A stretch of 33,995 bases of DNA from an uncultured Chloroflexota bacterium (GTDB lineage: Bacteria > Chloroflexota > Anaerolineae > Anaerolineales > Villigracilaceae): positions 1 to 33,995 of the forward strand of contig CAADGT010000235.1 in the NCBI GenBank assembly GCA_900696595.1, read 5' to 3'. The notes under the pieces were generated by a model. The model saw only the letters and a program-made list of their open reading frames with translations. It made no database searches and was not told the DNA's origin. The position numbers and the translations under genes are program-made. Each line of letters starts with the position of its first letter. Positions within the stretch are counted from its first letter, which is position 1. Shown here piece by piece: positions 22,507 to 30,742 of the stretch.

Positions 22507-23559
22507 TTATCTCGTTCCGGAGACGGTCACCATTCCGCTGGTAACCTTAACGCTGACCAGAGCCAAGCCAGGAGCCTGCGCGTCAATCTCTGCGCTCAAC
22601 GCCTGATTCAGCCACGCTTCCATCTGCGACAGAAAAACCGCCGGAATCGTCTGCTGCCCGACCTGCACGGATTCAATCACGATGTACGGACGCTGGTCTT
22701 CACCGATGGTCAACTCGCACACGGCCAGCGCCGCAGTGGATTCTTCGCTTCCGTTCACCATACCCCAAATTTGCACCTTGCCATCGCGCAGGTAAACCTG
22801 CACTTCGCTCAACGGGAGATCGGGGCTGTTTTTCATCTCCATGATAAGCCATGAGGTGATCTGTCGTTCCGTAATGGTGACGGTGGACATGCTCCCTGGT
22901 TGGGGCAGGCTGGCCGCCAGCATTTTCTTCGCTTCGATCCCAGCCGTATCAGAAGTCAGGATTCGGTCGCCGGGTCGTTCCGGCGCGCCATCCAGGCCGT
23001 TTTTGGCGTTTGAAATTGCATACCCCAGCAGGGCGTCCACCAGCGGAGCATACTCTGGATATTTTTTGCCGACCTCGGCGCGAGTATCGGGGGCAACGTC
23101 GTCCGGCAATGGAATTTCGGCGGCAGGCGGGTTTGCGGTGGACATGGGCAAAATCTGCGCGACGGGCGACCCAGGGTTATTCCGCGCAATGACGTAGGCG
23201 CTGGTTCCAAAAAGCATGAATGCGAGCATGGCGGCAAGCGCTCCGCGCGCCAAGCCGCGATACGGGTTGCGCGGCGGCTTTATTTTTCTAATCTCGTTCA
23301 GCGGCAGGGTGGGGTTGAGCGCGGCGCGAACGCGGGCAAGCGCAAGTCTGGCCTCCTCGTTCTTCGGGTTGATCTTCAACACACGCTCGAAACACTCGAT
23401 CTTGCGCTCTTTTGCCTCCGTCACGCGCGCAAGGAGCATCCAGGCGGCTTCGTCGTTGGGGTAAGCGGCGAGCAGGTCGGAGAGATATTTCTTCGCCAGT
23501 TCGCGGTTGCCGCGCTGAAAGTTGTAATCGGCTTGCTTTAACAGTTCTTGTTTGTTCAT
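22507..23559 (-). CDS. TPR-domain single-pass membrane protein, function unknown
   Basis: In this 350-residue protein, residues 1-80 form two TPR-like helix pairs (LLKQADYNFQRGNRELAKKYLSDLLAAYPNDEAAWMLLARV, CFERVLKINPKNEEARLALARVRAAL). Residues 105-125 are one membrane helix, and the rest is an extracytoplasmic domain with SMSTVTITERQITSWLIMEM and a strand repeat ending LALVSVKVTSGMVTVSG. The outer domain resembles LppM/YpmS-like beta proteins only loosely, and I cannot name it. The ATG at 23559 has no strong ribosome site. It follows clpC after 45 bp that hold a palindrome, so it may be expressed by read-through. Confidence 0.7.
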   Translation of the reverse strand: MNKQELLKQADYNFQRGNRELAKKYLSDLLAAYPNDEAAWMLLARVTEAKERKIECFERVLKINPKNEEARLALARVRAALNPTLPLNEIRKIKPPRNPYRGLARGALAAMLAFMLFGTSAYVIARNNPGSPVAQILPMSTANPPAAEIPLPDDVAPDTRAEVGKKYPEYAPLVDALLGYAISNAKNGLDGAPERPGDRILTSDTAGIEAKKMLAASLPQPGSMSTVTITERQITSWLIMEMKNSPDLPLSEVQVYLRDGKVQIWGMVNGSEESTAALAVCELTIGEDQRPYIVIESVQVGQQTIPAVFLSQMEAWLNQALSAEIDAQAPGLALVSVKVTSGMVTVSGTR

Positions 23560-23566
23560 GTTTAAG

Positions 23567-23599
23567 AGTTCTGACAGGTTTCCACTACCTGTCAGAACT
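23567..23599. repeat. Palindromic repeat, family B, downstream of clpC
   Basis: Thirteen-nt exact arms (AGTTCTGACAGGT and complement) enclose TTCCACT. It lies between the clpC stop and the TPR gene start and could reduce read-through. It is related to 20627-20659. Confidence 0.65.
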
Positions 23600-23604
23600 G
23601 TTCG

Positions 23605-26088
23605 TTATAAACTCGGTTCGGCGACCGACTCGGATGATTTCACCAGCGCGATCTCGCCGTCGTCGTCCACTACGATGGTGATGCTGTCGCCGTCCACGAA
23701 CTCGCCGGAGAGCAATTTATCCGAAAGCGGGTCCTCGATCTTCATCTGGATCACGCGGCGCAACGGTCTCGCGCCGAACTCGGAGTCGTAGCCCTGTTCC
23801 GCCAGCAGGGATAAGGCTTCGGGAACGGCGACCAGGCTCAGGTCATGATCTTTGAGGCGTTCGGAGACTTTATCCAGTTCGAGGCTGACGATCTGTTTGA
23901 TGTCGTCTCGGTTCAGGGCGCGGAAGATGACCACCGCGTCCACGCGGTTGATGAACTCGGGGCGGAAGGCGCGTTTGAGCGATTCGTTTAATTTCTTGCG
24001 CATGTCTTCGTAGGACAGTTTTTCCTCGGTTTCTTCGTCGCGTTTGAGGGCAAAGCCGAGGTTGCTCTGACGTTTGATCACGTCCGCGCCGATGTTGGAG
24101 GTCATGACGATGATGGCGTTGCGGAAGTCAACCTTGCGTCCCTTCGCGTCGCTGAGGTGTCCCTCCTCCATGATTTGCAAAAGCATATTATGGACTTCGG
24201 GGTGCGCCTTCTCGATCTCGTCGAAGACGATGATCGAATACGGTCGGCGGCGCAGGGCTTCGGTGAGTTGACCGGCGTCTTCGTAGCCAATGTATCCGGG
24301 GGGGGCGCCGACGAGGCGCGAGGCGGTGTGCCGCTCCATGAACTCGGACATGTCGAGCATCACGGCGGCGTCTTCGCTGCCGAACATGAATTTGGCGAGC
24401 GCCTTCGTCAATTCCGTCTTGCCGACGCCGGTCGGTCCGAGGAACATGAACGAACCGATCGGGCGTTTGGGGTTCTTCAACCCGGCGCGGGCGCGGCGCA
24501 CAGCGCGCGAGATGGCGACGATCGCATCCTCCTGCCCGATAATGGCTTTGCGAAGTTCTTCTTCCATCTTGAGCAGGCGCTGGGATTCTTCCTCGGTGAG
24601 TTGCATGAGCGGCACGCCCGTCCACATCGAGACGACTTCGGCGATGTCTTCCGCCGAGACGACGGGGCTGTTGGCGCGGTCCCAGCCGGTGCGCAGGCGT
24701 TCGATCTGGGAGGAGAGGTCCATCTCGCGTTCCTCCCATTCGCGCACGTCTTCCGCGTTGCCTTCTTCGTTTGCAAGCGAGCGGTTCTGGCGCGCCTGGC
24801 GCAACTGGCCAAACAAGTCCTTGGCCTGTTTGGCGGCGGGGCTTTTATACATGCGCACGCGCGAGGAGGATTCGTCAATCAGGTCAATCGCCTTGTCCGG
24901 CAAAAAGCGTTCGGTAACATAGCGCGACGATAAATGCGCGGCGGCTTCGAGCGCGCCGTCGGAGATGACAAGGTGATGATGTTCCTCGTAGGCGCTGCGA
25001 ATGCCTTTTAGAATTTGTATGGTTTCTTCTTCGGAGGGTTCGTCCACCTGCACGGGCTGGAAGCGCCGTTCGAGCGCGGCGTCCGATTCGATGTGCTTGC
25101 GGTATTCGTCGAGCGTGGTCGCGCCGATGACTTGAAGCTCTCCGCGCGATAATGCCGGTTTGAGGATGTTGGCCGCGTCCACGGAGGAACCTGCGGCTCC
25201 CGCCCCGACGAGCATGTGGACTTCGTCTATGAACAGGATCGCCCCCGATTGTTTCAACTCATCTATGATTCGCTTGAGCCGTTCCTCGAATTGACCGCGA
25301 TACATTGTGCCAGCCACGAGCGAGCCGACGTCGAGTTGCAGCAGTCGCTTGTTCATCAACGGAGCGGGGACGTCGCCGTCCACGATGCGTTGGGCGAGTC
25401 CTTCGACGATGGCGGTCTTGCCCACGCCGGGTTCGCCGATCAGGGCGGGGTTGTTCTTGGTGCGGCGCGCCAAAATTTGAATGACGCGCTCGATTTCCAT
25501 TTGACGGCCGATGACCGGGTCCAGTTTTTTTTCTTCGGCTTTGGCGGTCAGATCTCCGGCGAGTTGATCGACAAGCGGGGTTTTGGGGTTGGCTCCGGCG
25601 GGACTTCTGCCCGGTTGGGGGCCGGCAGGCGTCGGCGTGGAGGATGAGGTGGACTCGTTCAGGACGCGCCGTGTCTGGCGGCGAATCTGATCGGGGGTCA
25701 CGCCGAGTCGGCGCAGGGCTTCCAATGCGGTTGAATCCACGCGGACGAGCCCGAGCAAAATGTGTTCGGTGCCGATGTAGTGATGTCCGAGTCGACGCGC
25801 TTCGTCCACCGCATATTCGAGGACTTGCTGCGTCTCGGCGGCGAGTTCGACGCGACTGGGGTCGAAGTTTGAGATGCCGTTTGAAATACGGCTGATGACA
25901 TCGCGCACGCGGTCGGAGGACATGCCCAATTCGCGCAGGACGCGTCCCGCGACTCCGCCCTCTTCGTCCATCAAACCAAGGAGCAGATGTTCGGTGCCGA
26001 TGTTATTTTGCCGGGCGCGCTCCGCCTCTTGATGAGCGAGGGAGAGGACGCGCCTTGCTCGCTGCGTAAATCGTTCCATGCCAGCCAT
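23605..26088 (-). CDS. clpC: ATP-dependent Clp protease ATP-binding subunit ClpC
   Basis: This 827-residue Hsp100 unfoldase feeds ClpP. It has two N-terminal Clp repeats (about 5-145: [32 protein letters not shown] and its echo at about 80). AAA1 has Walker A GEPGVGKT at 218-225 and Walker [11 protein letters not shown]. The middle coiled-coil domain (about 415-480, [30 protein letters not shown]) matches ClpC in length. AAA2 has GPTGVGKT at 551-558, and a C-terminal D2-small domain follows. The ATG follows AGGAGAAAAATC. Unlike in Firmicutes there is no ctsR-mcsA-mcsB operon. The promoter must lie in the 183-bp gap shared with the divergent regulator gene. Confidence 0.97.
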   Translation of the reverse strand: MAGMERFTQRARRVLSLAHQEAERARQNNIGTEHLLLGLMDEEGGVAGRVLRELGMSSDRVRDVISRISNGISNFDPSRVELAAETQQVLEYAVDEARRLGHHYIGTEHILLGLVRVDSTALEALRRLGVTPDQIRRQTRRVLNESTSSSTPTPAGPQPGRSPAGANPKTPLVDQLAGDLTAKAEEKKLDPVIGRQMEIERVIQILARRTKNNPALIGEPGVGKTAIVEGLAQRIVDGDVPAPLMNKRLLQLDVGSLVAGTMYRGQFEERLKRIIDELKQSGAILFIDEVHMLVGAGAAGSSVDAANILKPALSRGELQVIGATTLDEYRKHIESDAALERRFQPVQVDEPSEEETIQILKGIRSAYEEHHHLVISDGALEAAAHLSSRYVTERFLPDKAIDLIDESSSRVRMYKSPAAKQAKDLFGQLRQARQNRSLANEEGNAEDVREWEEREMDLSSQIERLRTGWDRANSPVVSAEDIAEVVSMWTGVPLMQLTEEESQRLLKMEEELRKAIIGQEDAIVAISRAVRRARAGLKNPKRPIGSFMFLGPTGVGKTELTKALAKFMFGSEDAAVMLDMSEFMERHTASRLVGAPPGYIGYEDAGQLTEALRRRPYSIIVFDEIEKAHPEVHNMLLQIMEEGHLSDAKGRKVDFRNAIIVMTSNIGADVIKRQSNLGFALKRDEETEEKLSYEDMRKKLNESLKRAFRPEFINRVDAVVIFRALNRDDIKQIVSLELDKVSERLKDHDLSLVAVPEALSLLAEQGYDSEFGARPLRRVIQMKIEDPLSDKLLSGEFVDGDSITIVVDDDGEIALVKSSESVAEPSL

Positions 26089-26216
26089 GATTTTTCTCCT
26101 GAATAACTGCCGGTGATTCTACCAAAAAGCCAAATTCCCGTTGTAGGAAAAAGGTTAGAGTTTTCTTGCGGTTGCCAAACAACCCGCCCGGCGCGGTTGG
26201 CGCGCGATACGGTCGC

Positions 26217-26245
26217 TTGACATCCGTCATTTTCAATTGTAGACT
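26217..26245 (+). promoter_or_regulatory. Sigma-70 type promoter of the HTH-PBP regulator
   Basis: A consensus -35 TTGACA (26217-26222) and -10 TAGACT (26240-26245) are spaced by 17 bp. The transcript would start near 26252. An operator half-site CTTAATCG lies at 26262-26269, directly before the ATG, in line with autoregulation. Confidence 0.7.
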
Positions 26246-26271
26246 CGCAAATAAAGAAATACTTAATCGAA

Positions 26272-27246
26272 ATGCAAAAAGTCGAGTCTGTTTCCTCGTT
26301 CGAGAAGATCAAACTGCTGGCGGATTCGCGCCGTTTGGATATTTTGCGCCTGCTGATGGCGGCGCCCGCCACGCTCACGCATCTGGCGCGGACGATGAAG
26401 CAGTCTCCTGCCTGGGTGCGGCATCACATCCTGGCTTTGGAGTCTGTCGGGCTGGTTGAGATCGGCGAAATTCGCAAGACGGGCAGGGTGACGGAAAAAT
26501 TCTATCGCGCCAAGGCGGACGCGCTTTTATTACAGGAGGTCATCCTGCCCAGGGCAGGGAAGCCTTCGGTGGTTTTTTCGGGCAGTCACGACCTGGCGCT
26601 CGAGGCGGTCGCCGCGAATCTCGAAAAGCATGTGACGATGTTGAACATGACGGTCGGCTCGCTGGATGGGCTGGTCAATTTGCGGCAGGGCTTGTGCCAG
26701 GTCAGCGGCGCGCATTTGTTGGATGAAAGCGGCGAGTACAACACGCCTTTTGTAAAGCGCCTCTTCCCCGACCGGGAGGTGGAGATTGTCACGCTCGCCC
26801 ATCGCACGCAGGGATTGATGATGGCGGGCGGCAACCCGAAGGGGATTAGAAAAATTGCGGATATTGCCGGGCAGAACGTCCGCTTTGTGAACCGCAACCC
26901 CGGGTCCGGCACGCGCCTGTGGCTGGACGCTGAACTGCGGAGACTCAAACTTCCAGTGGAGAAAATCTCCGGGTACAAGAATCAAGTCAAAACACATAGC
27001 GAAGCGGCGAATCTCGTCGCCCAAAACAAGGCGGACGCATCCCTCGGTTTGCAGGCGGCGGCGATTCGATGCGATCTCCATTTCATCCCGCTGTTTGAGG
27101 AACGCTACGACCTCGTCCTGCCGCGCGAGAATGAAAAGAATCTCAACCCCCTGCTCGATTACATCCAGACGGCGGATTTTCGTCATTTGTTGAGTTCGTT
27201 GCCCGGTTATAACGCGCAACATAGCGGGGAGCGGGTGTCGGTCTAG
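26272..27246 (+). CDS. ArsR-like HTH regulator fused to a periplasmic-binding-protein-like sensor domain
   Basis: In this 324-residue protein, residues 1-85 form a winged helix of ArsR type (SRRLDILRLLMAAPATLTHLARTMKQSPAWVRHHILALESVGLVEI). Residues about 98-310 form a PBP-like domain of the kind fused to ModE/LysR-type regulators: SGSHDLALEAVA, NMTVGSLDGLVNLRQGLCQVSGAHLLD, VRFVNRNPGSGTRLWLDAEL, VAQNKADASLGLQAAA. Such domains bind molybdate, tungstate or related ligands. Its place at the head of a tungstate/molybdate uptake locus makes an oxyanion sensor very likely. There is no ribosome site before the ATG. It is divergent from clpC. Confidence 0.85.
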   Translation: MQKVESVSSFEKIKLLADSRRLDILRLLMAAPATLTHLARTMKQSPAWVRHHILALESVGLVEIGEIRKTGRVTEKFYRAKADALLLQEVILPRAGKPSVVFSGSHDLALEAVAANLEKHVTMLNMTVGSLDGLVNLRQGLCQVSGAHLLDESGEYNTPFVKRLFPDREVEIVTLAHRTQGLMMAGGNPKGIRKIADIAGQNVRFVNRNPGSGTRLWLDAELRRLKLPVEKISGYKNQVKTHSEAANLVAQNKADASLGLQAAAIRCDLHFIPLFEERYDLVLPRENEKNLNPLLDYIQTADFRHLLSSLPGYNAQHSGERVSV

Positions 27247-27266
27247 CATTTTTTATTTTGCATTTT

Positions 27267-27288
27267 CGATTAAGGTTTTCCTTAATCG
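27267..27288. promoter_or_regulatory. Operator-like palindrome upstream of tupA
   Basis: Exact 9-nt arms CGATTAAGG and CCTTAATCG enclose TTTT, 35 bp before the tupA ATG and over its presumed promoter. A related site is at 30694-30719 before tupB, and a half-site CTTAATCG is at 26262-26269 before the regulator gene. It is the probable binding site of the HTH-PBP regulator. Confidence 0.65.
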
Positions 27289-27322
27289 TTTAATGAACAT
27301 ACATCATCGAAAGGAAGAAAGA

Positions 27323-28273
27323 ATGAACAACTCCAAACGCAATACGCTCCTGACGCTTATGCTGGTCCTCGCCATGTGGCTGGCGGCCTGCGGAGCGCCC
27401 ACCCCCGCCCCAACGGCGGCTCCCGCCACCGAGGCGCCGACTGAGGCTGCGACCGAAGCCGCCACCGAGGCGCCGACCGAAGCGGCGGCGCCCGCCAACC
27501 CGAACATCATCCTCGCCACGACCACCTCCACGCAGGATTCGGGTTTGCTGGACGCGCTTGTGCCGATGTTCCAGGAACAGACCGGCTATGTCGTGCAGAC
27601 GATCGCCGTCGGCACGGGCGAGGCTCTGAAGATGGGCGAAGAAGGCAACGCCGACGTTCTGCTCGTCCACGCGCCATCCTCCGAAAAGACGTTTATGGAA
27701 GGCGGGCATGGCAAGGATCGCCTTCTTGTGATGCATAACGATTTCGTCATCGTCGGTCCCGCCGCGGACCCGGCCGGGATCAAGGGTATGGCGACCGCCA
27801 GGGAAGCCTTCACCGCCATTTTTAACGCGGGCGCGGTTTTTGTCACGCGCGGCGACGATTCCGGCACGCATAAGAAGGAACTCGCTCTGTGGAAATCCGC
27901 CGAACTCGACCCCGCCGGACAGACCTGGTATACCGAGACCGGACAGGGCATGGGCGCTTCGCTCACGGTCGCTTCTGAAAAAACCGCCTATATCCTTACC
28001 GATCGCGCCACCTATCTCGCCAACAAGGGTAATTTGCAACTGGAAATACTGGTGGAGGGCGAGCCCGGCCTGTTGAACGTCTATCACGTTATGACGGTCA
28101 ACCCGGAAAAATCCGACAAGATCAACTACGAAGGCGCGCTGGCATTCGCCAACTTCCTGGTGGATGCCGCCACGCAGGAGGTCATCGGACAGTTTGGCGT
28201 GGATAAATTCGGCGCCCCGCTCTTTGTGCCGGACGCGGGCAAAGACCCGGCGGAACTGGGTCTCGATAGTTAA
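27323..28273 (+). CDS. tupA: Tungstate-type ABC transporter substrate-binding lipoprotein
   Basis: This 316-residue lipoprotein has a signal peptide ending MWLAAC (C23) and then a low-complexity linker rich in Thr/Glu/Ala/Pro (repeated TEAATEAPTEA). The mature domain begins with the TupA hallmark ILATTTSTQDSGLLDALVPMF and continues with GTGEALKMGEEGNADVLLVHAP, VMHNDFVIVGPAADPAGI and RGDDSGTHKKELALW. TupA binds tungstate with very high affinity for molybdopterin enzymes. The ATG at 27323 follows AAAGGAAGAAAGA and is preferred to one 10 codons upstream. It is followed by a strong terminator, so it is transcribed apart from its permease and ATPase, which lie 2.5 kb downstream. Confidence 0.92.
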   Translation: MNNSKRNTLLTLMLVLAMWLAACGAPTPAPTAAPATEAPTEAATEAATEAPTEAAAPANPNIILATTTSTQDSGLLDALVPMFQEQTGYVVQTIAVGTGEALKMGEEGNADVLLVHAPSSEKTFMEGGHGKDRLLVMHNDFVIVGPAADPAGIKGMATAREAFTAIFNAGAVFVTRGDDSGTHKKELALWKSAELDPAGQTWYTETGQGMGASLTVASEKTAYILTDRATYLANKGNLQLEILVEGEPGLLNVYHVMTVNPEKSDKINYEGALAFANFLVDAATQEVIGQFGVDKFGAPLFVPDAGKDPAELGLDS

Positions 28274-28339
28274 TCCCATTCTTGTCCCCGCCGTCTTCCC
28301 CGGCGGCAGGGACGACGACGCAAACGTTTCATTCATTCG

Positions 28340-28371
28340 GAGGCGGCTTATGCGCAAGCCGCCTCTTTTTT
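28340..28371 (+). terminator. Rho-independent terminator of tupA
   Basis: Exact 10-nt arms GAGGCGGCTT and AAGCCGCCTC with a 6-nt loop are followed by six Ts. A second GC-rich hairpin (28284-28313, GTCCC..GGGAC) lies just before it. Confidence 0.9.
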
Positions 28372-28454
28372 ATGGGCAAACCACGACAGCGAACGCCGCA
28401 TCGTTTTGAATCCCATCCGCCGCCGTTTCGTTGCGGTCATCCGCCAAAAAAAGT

Positions 28455-28501
28455 TTGACAAGCCGCAAAAAGCCATATATACTCATTGAGTGAGTATATA
28501 T
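28455..28501 (+). promoter_or_regulatory. Promoter and overlapping operator of the PadR gene
   Basis: A consensus -35 TTGACA (28455-28460), 17 bp and -10 TATACT (28478-28483) form a strong promoter. Exact 11-nt arms ATATATACTCA (28475-28485) and TGAGTATATAT (28491-28501) with a 5-nt spacer cover the -10, the start point and the first two bases of the ATG. This is a self-repression layout for PadR. Confidence 0.8.
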
Positions 28502-29063
28502 GGCTAAAAGCAATCGTCAGAGCGGAAACCTGTCCCCCGAGTTCGCCCTTCTGGGCTTTCTTGTCGAAAGACCCAGCCATGGCTATGACCTGCACCAAAA
28601 GTTTGTCGCCGAGTTGGGGCATGTCTGGCATTTGAGTCAGAGTCAGGCGTATGCCATCTTGAAGCGGCTGGAGAGTCGCGGCGACATTTCCGCTCACGTT
28701 GTGGAGCAGGAAAGACTTCCCGCCCGCCAGATGCTTCGCATCACAGCGCAAGGAAGAAAGCGATTCTTTGAATGGCTTGAATTGGGCATTGGCACAAACG
28801 CTCGCTCCATTCGGCTGGAATTTCTCACACGCTTGTATTTCACTCACCTTCACCGACCTGAAAACATTTCACAAATTTATCAAACGCAATTCGCCGAAAC
28901 TGAAGCGCGGGTCGAACAACTTGAAATCCTGCTCCAAAACTTACCGCCCGAACAAATCTACAATCGTCTAAGTCTTGACCTTCGTCTCCAACAAATGAGA
29001 TTGATTCAAAATTGGATGGCGGAGATAAGAACCCAATTTCACATTCCCAGGGAAAAAAGATGA
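28500..29063 (+). CDS. PadR-family transcriptional regulator
   Basis: This 187-residue protein has a PadR winged helix at 10-90 (FALLGFLVERPSHGYDLHQKFVAELGHVWHLSQSQAYAILKRLESRGDIS, then RQMLRITAQGRKRFFEWL) and a C-terminal helical Vir-like dimer domain (about 100-180). PadR proteins repress neighbouring genes and themselves, usually released by small ligands. Its start codon lies inside its own operator and there is no ribosome site, so the leader is only about 10 nt. The stop overlaps the modA start (ATGA). Base use is richer in A/T than in the flanking genes, as in modA, suggesting the pair arrived together. Confidence 0.88.
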   Translation: MAKSNRQSGNLSPEFALLGFLVERPSHGYDLHQKFVAELGHVWHLSQSQAYAILKRLESRGDISAHVVEQERLPARQMLRITAQGRKRFFEWLELGIGTNARSIRLEFLTRLYFTHLHRPENISQIYQTQFAETEARVEQLEILLQNLPPEQIYNRLSLDLRLQQMRLIQNWMAEIRTQFHIPREKR

Positions 29064-29842
29064 AACGTTTTCTAAATATTATTTTGTTGCTCGCATTACT
29101 TTTAGCAGGATGCGCTCCCGCTTCTACAAATGAACCTGTTACATTAAATGTCTTCGCCGCCGCATCATTGACGGATGCCTTCGCTGAAATCGGAAAAAAC
29201 TTTGAAGCGGATAACCCCAACGTGACCGTCACCTTTAACTTCGCAGGCTCGCAAGCCTTGCGAACTCAAATCGAAGAAGGCGCGCCAGCGGACGTGTTCG
29301 CCTCCGCGAACAACAAAGAAATGGACGCATTGATTGCAGGCTCGCACGTTGCGAAAGACTCCCCTCAAATTTTCTTGAGCAATCAATTGGTTGTTATTCT
29401 CCCCGCCAGTAACCCCGCTGGAATTGATTCGCTGGAAGATTTGGCAAATACTGGAATCAAAATTGTCTTAGCCGCTGAAGAAGTCCCTGTGGGCAAGTAT
29501 TCACGCGAGGCGCTGGAAAAAATGAACGCTTCCTTTGGAGCAGACTTCAAAGATAAAGTGTCCGCGAATGTCGTCTCAAATGAAGATAACGTCAAACAAG
29601 TTGTCGCCAAGGTTCAGTTGGGCGAAGCGGATGCGGGCATTGTGTACACATCCGACGCCGTCGCCGCGCCCGAATTGAAGATCGTCGAAATTCCCGTCGA
29701 GTTGAATGTCATTGCGAAATATCCCATCGCGCCGCTGGTTGATTCTGCAAACGCAGACCTTGCCCAGGCGTTCGTGGATTATGTCCTCTCGGAGGCGGGG
29801 CAGTCCGTCCTCGAAAAATGGGGGTTTGGTCCCAAACCGTAA
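29060..29842 (+). CDS. modA: Molybdate-type ABC transporter substrate-binding lipoprotein
   Basis: This 260-residue lipoprotein has a signal ending LLAGC (C18). The mature part has the ModA signature: LNVFAAASLTDAFAEIGKNFE, VTFNFAGSQALRTQIEEGAPADVFASANNKEMDAL, SNQLVVILPASNPAGI, EEVPVGKYSREALEK and VQLGEADAGIVYTSDAV. It captures molybdate (or tungstate) outside the membrane. The ATG at 29060 overlaps the padR stop; an in-frame ATG 16 codons upstream lies inside padR and is not needed. The first third of the gene is notably AT-rich in third positions. A terminator hairpin follows 14 bp after the stop. Confidence 0.93.
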   Translation: MKRFLNIILLLALLLAGCAPASTNEPVTLNVFAAASLTDAFAEIGKNFEADNPNVTVTFNFAGSQALRTQIEEGAPADVFASANNKEMDALIAGSHVAKDSPQIFLSNQLVVILPASNPAGIDSLEDLANTGIKIVLAAEEVPVGKYSREALEKMNASFGADFKDKVSANVVSNEDNVKQVVAKVQLGEADAGIVYTSDAVAAPELKIVEIPVELNVIAKYPIAPLVDSANADLAQAFVDYVLSEAGQSVLEKWGFGPKP

Positions 29843-29856
29843 TCAGGGTAACATCC

Positions 29857-29887
29857 ATCGCGGAAGGGTTGCCTTCCGCGATTTTTT
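29857..29887 (+). terminator. Rho-independent terminator / attenuator between modA and modB
   Basis: Exact 11-nt arms ATCGCGGAAGG and CCTTCCGCGAT enclose GTTG and are followed by a run of Ts to 29887. It ends 21 bp before modB and would lower permease synthesis relative to the binding protein. Confidence 0.85.
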
Positions 29888-29908
29888 CTTTACTCTGCAA
29901 ATCGGACC

Positions 29909-30700
29909 ATGAGTAAATTTTTTTTGCGTTCAAAATGGATTTTCATCCTGCCCGGCGCCGTGATGCTGGCTTTATTTCTATTGCCGCTTTCCGCCATCCT
30001 GATCCGTTCGTCCGGGGACGATTTCTTTGCAAACGCATTTTCGGGGCAGGCGCTCAAAGCCTTGCGGCTGAGTTTCATCACAAGCGCCGTCACAACGCTC
30101 CTTGCCATGTTGTTCGGCACGCCGCTGGCGTACATGCTCGCGCGCTGGAGAATACGCTTCAAGACGGCGCTTGAACTGCTGATTGACCTGCCCATCGTCC
30201 TGCCGCCTTCCGTGGCGGGGCTCGCGTTGTTGATCGCCTTTGGCAGGCGCGGAATCTTCGCCCCCGCGCTCGAAGCGCTTGGCGTCAGCCTGCCCTTCAC
30301 CCCAGCCGCGGTTGTGCTGGCGCAGTTATTCGTCGCCGCCCCGCTCTACATCCGCGCGGCGCGAATCGGCTTTGCCGAAGTGGACGCGCAACTTGAAGAA
30401 GCCGCCAACGTGGAGGGCGCCAATCCATGGCAGATGTTTACCGCCGTGATGCTGCCCCTGTCCGGGCGGGCATTGCTCAGCGGCGCCGTCCTGACGTGGA
30501 CGCGCGCGCTGGGCGAATTTGGCGCGACCATCCTCTTTGCAGGCAACCTTGAAGGGGTGACTCAGACCATGCCCATGGCCATTTATCTCGGCTTCGAACG
30601 CGACCTCGGCGTTGCGCTTGCTCTGTCGGCGCTTCTGATCGTCGTTTCCGCCCTGCTGTTGATGCTCGTCAGGCGGCTCGACAGGCAACAACACGATTAA
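29909..30700 (+). CDS. modB: Molybdate-type ABC transporter permease
   Basis: This 263-residue inner-membrane permease has about six helices. LIDLPIVLPPSVAGLALLIAF and the EAA-type coupling loop EEAANVEGANPWQMFTAVMLPLSGRALLSG are typical of ModB, as is RALGEFGATILFAGN. It would form the channel for the oxyanion and couple to an ATPase through the EAA loop. No modC follows; the only ATPase gene in the locus is the one at 31427. The ATG has a weak ribosome site and lies 22 bp after a terminator. The stop TAA is part of an operator-like sequence before tupB. Confidence 0.9.
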   Translation: MSKFFLRSKWIFILPGAVMLALFLLPLSAILIRSSGDDFFANAFSGQALKALRLSFITSAVTTLLAMLFGTPLAYMLARWRIRFKTALELLIDLPIVLPPSVAGLALLIAFGRRGIFAPALEALGVSLPFTPAAVVLAQLFVAAPLYIRAARIGFAEVDAQLEEAANVEGANPWQMFTAVMLPLSGRALLSGAVLTWTRALGEFGATILFAGNLEGVTQTMPMAIYLGFERDLGVALALSALLIVVSALLLMLVRRLDRQQHD

Positions 30701-30719
30701 GTTTTTCCTTATATAATCG
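30694..30719. promoter_or_regulatory. Operator-like site upstream of tupB
   Basis: CGATTAAG-TTTTT-CCTTATATAATCG resembles the palindrome before tupA (27267-27288) with a 4-nt expansion; the outer arms CGATTA and TAATCG are exact. It overlaps the modB stop. A second inverted pair, GTTTTTCCTTAT (30701-30712) and ATAAGGAAAAAC (30730-30741), spans the region up to the tupB ribosome site. Confidence 0.55.
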
Positions 30720-30742
30720 GGGGCGACGCATAAGGAAAAACG

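Noticed and set aside
27430..27490. Tandem short repeats in tupA
   Set aside because: The GCC/GAG/ACC-rich repeats encode a Thr/Glu/Ala/Pro linker common in lipoproteins. They are not a CRISPR or mobile element.
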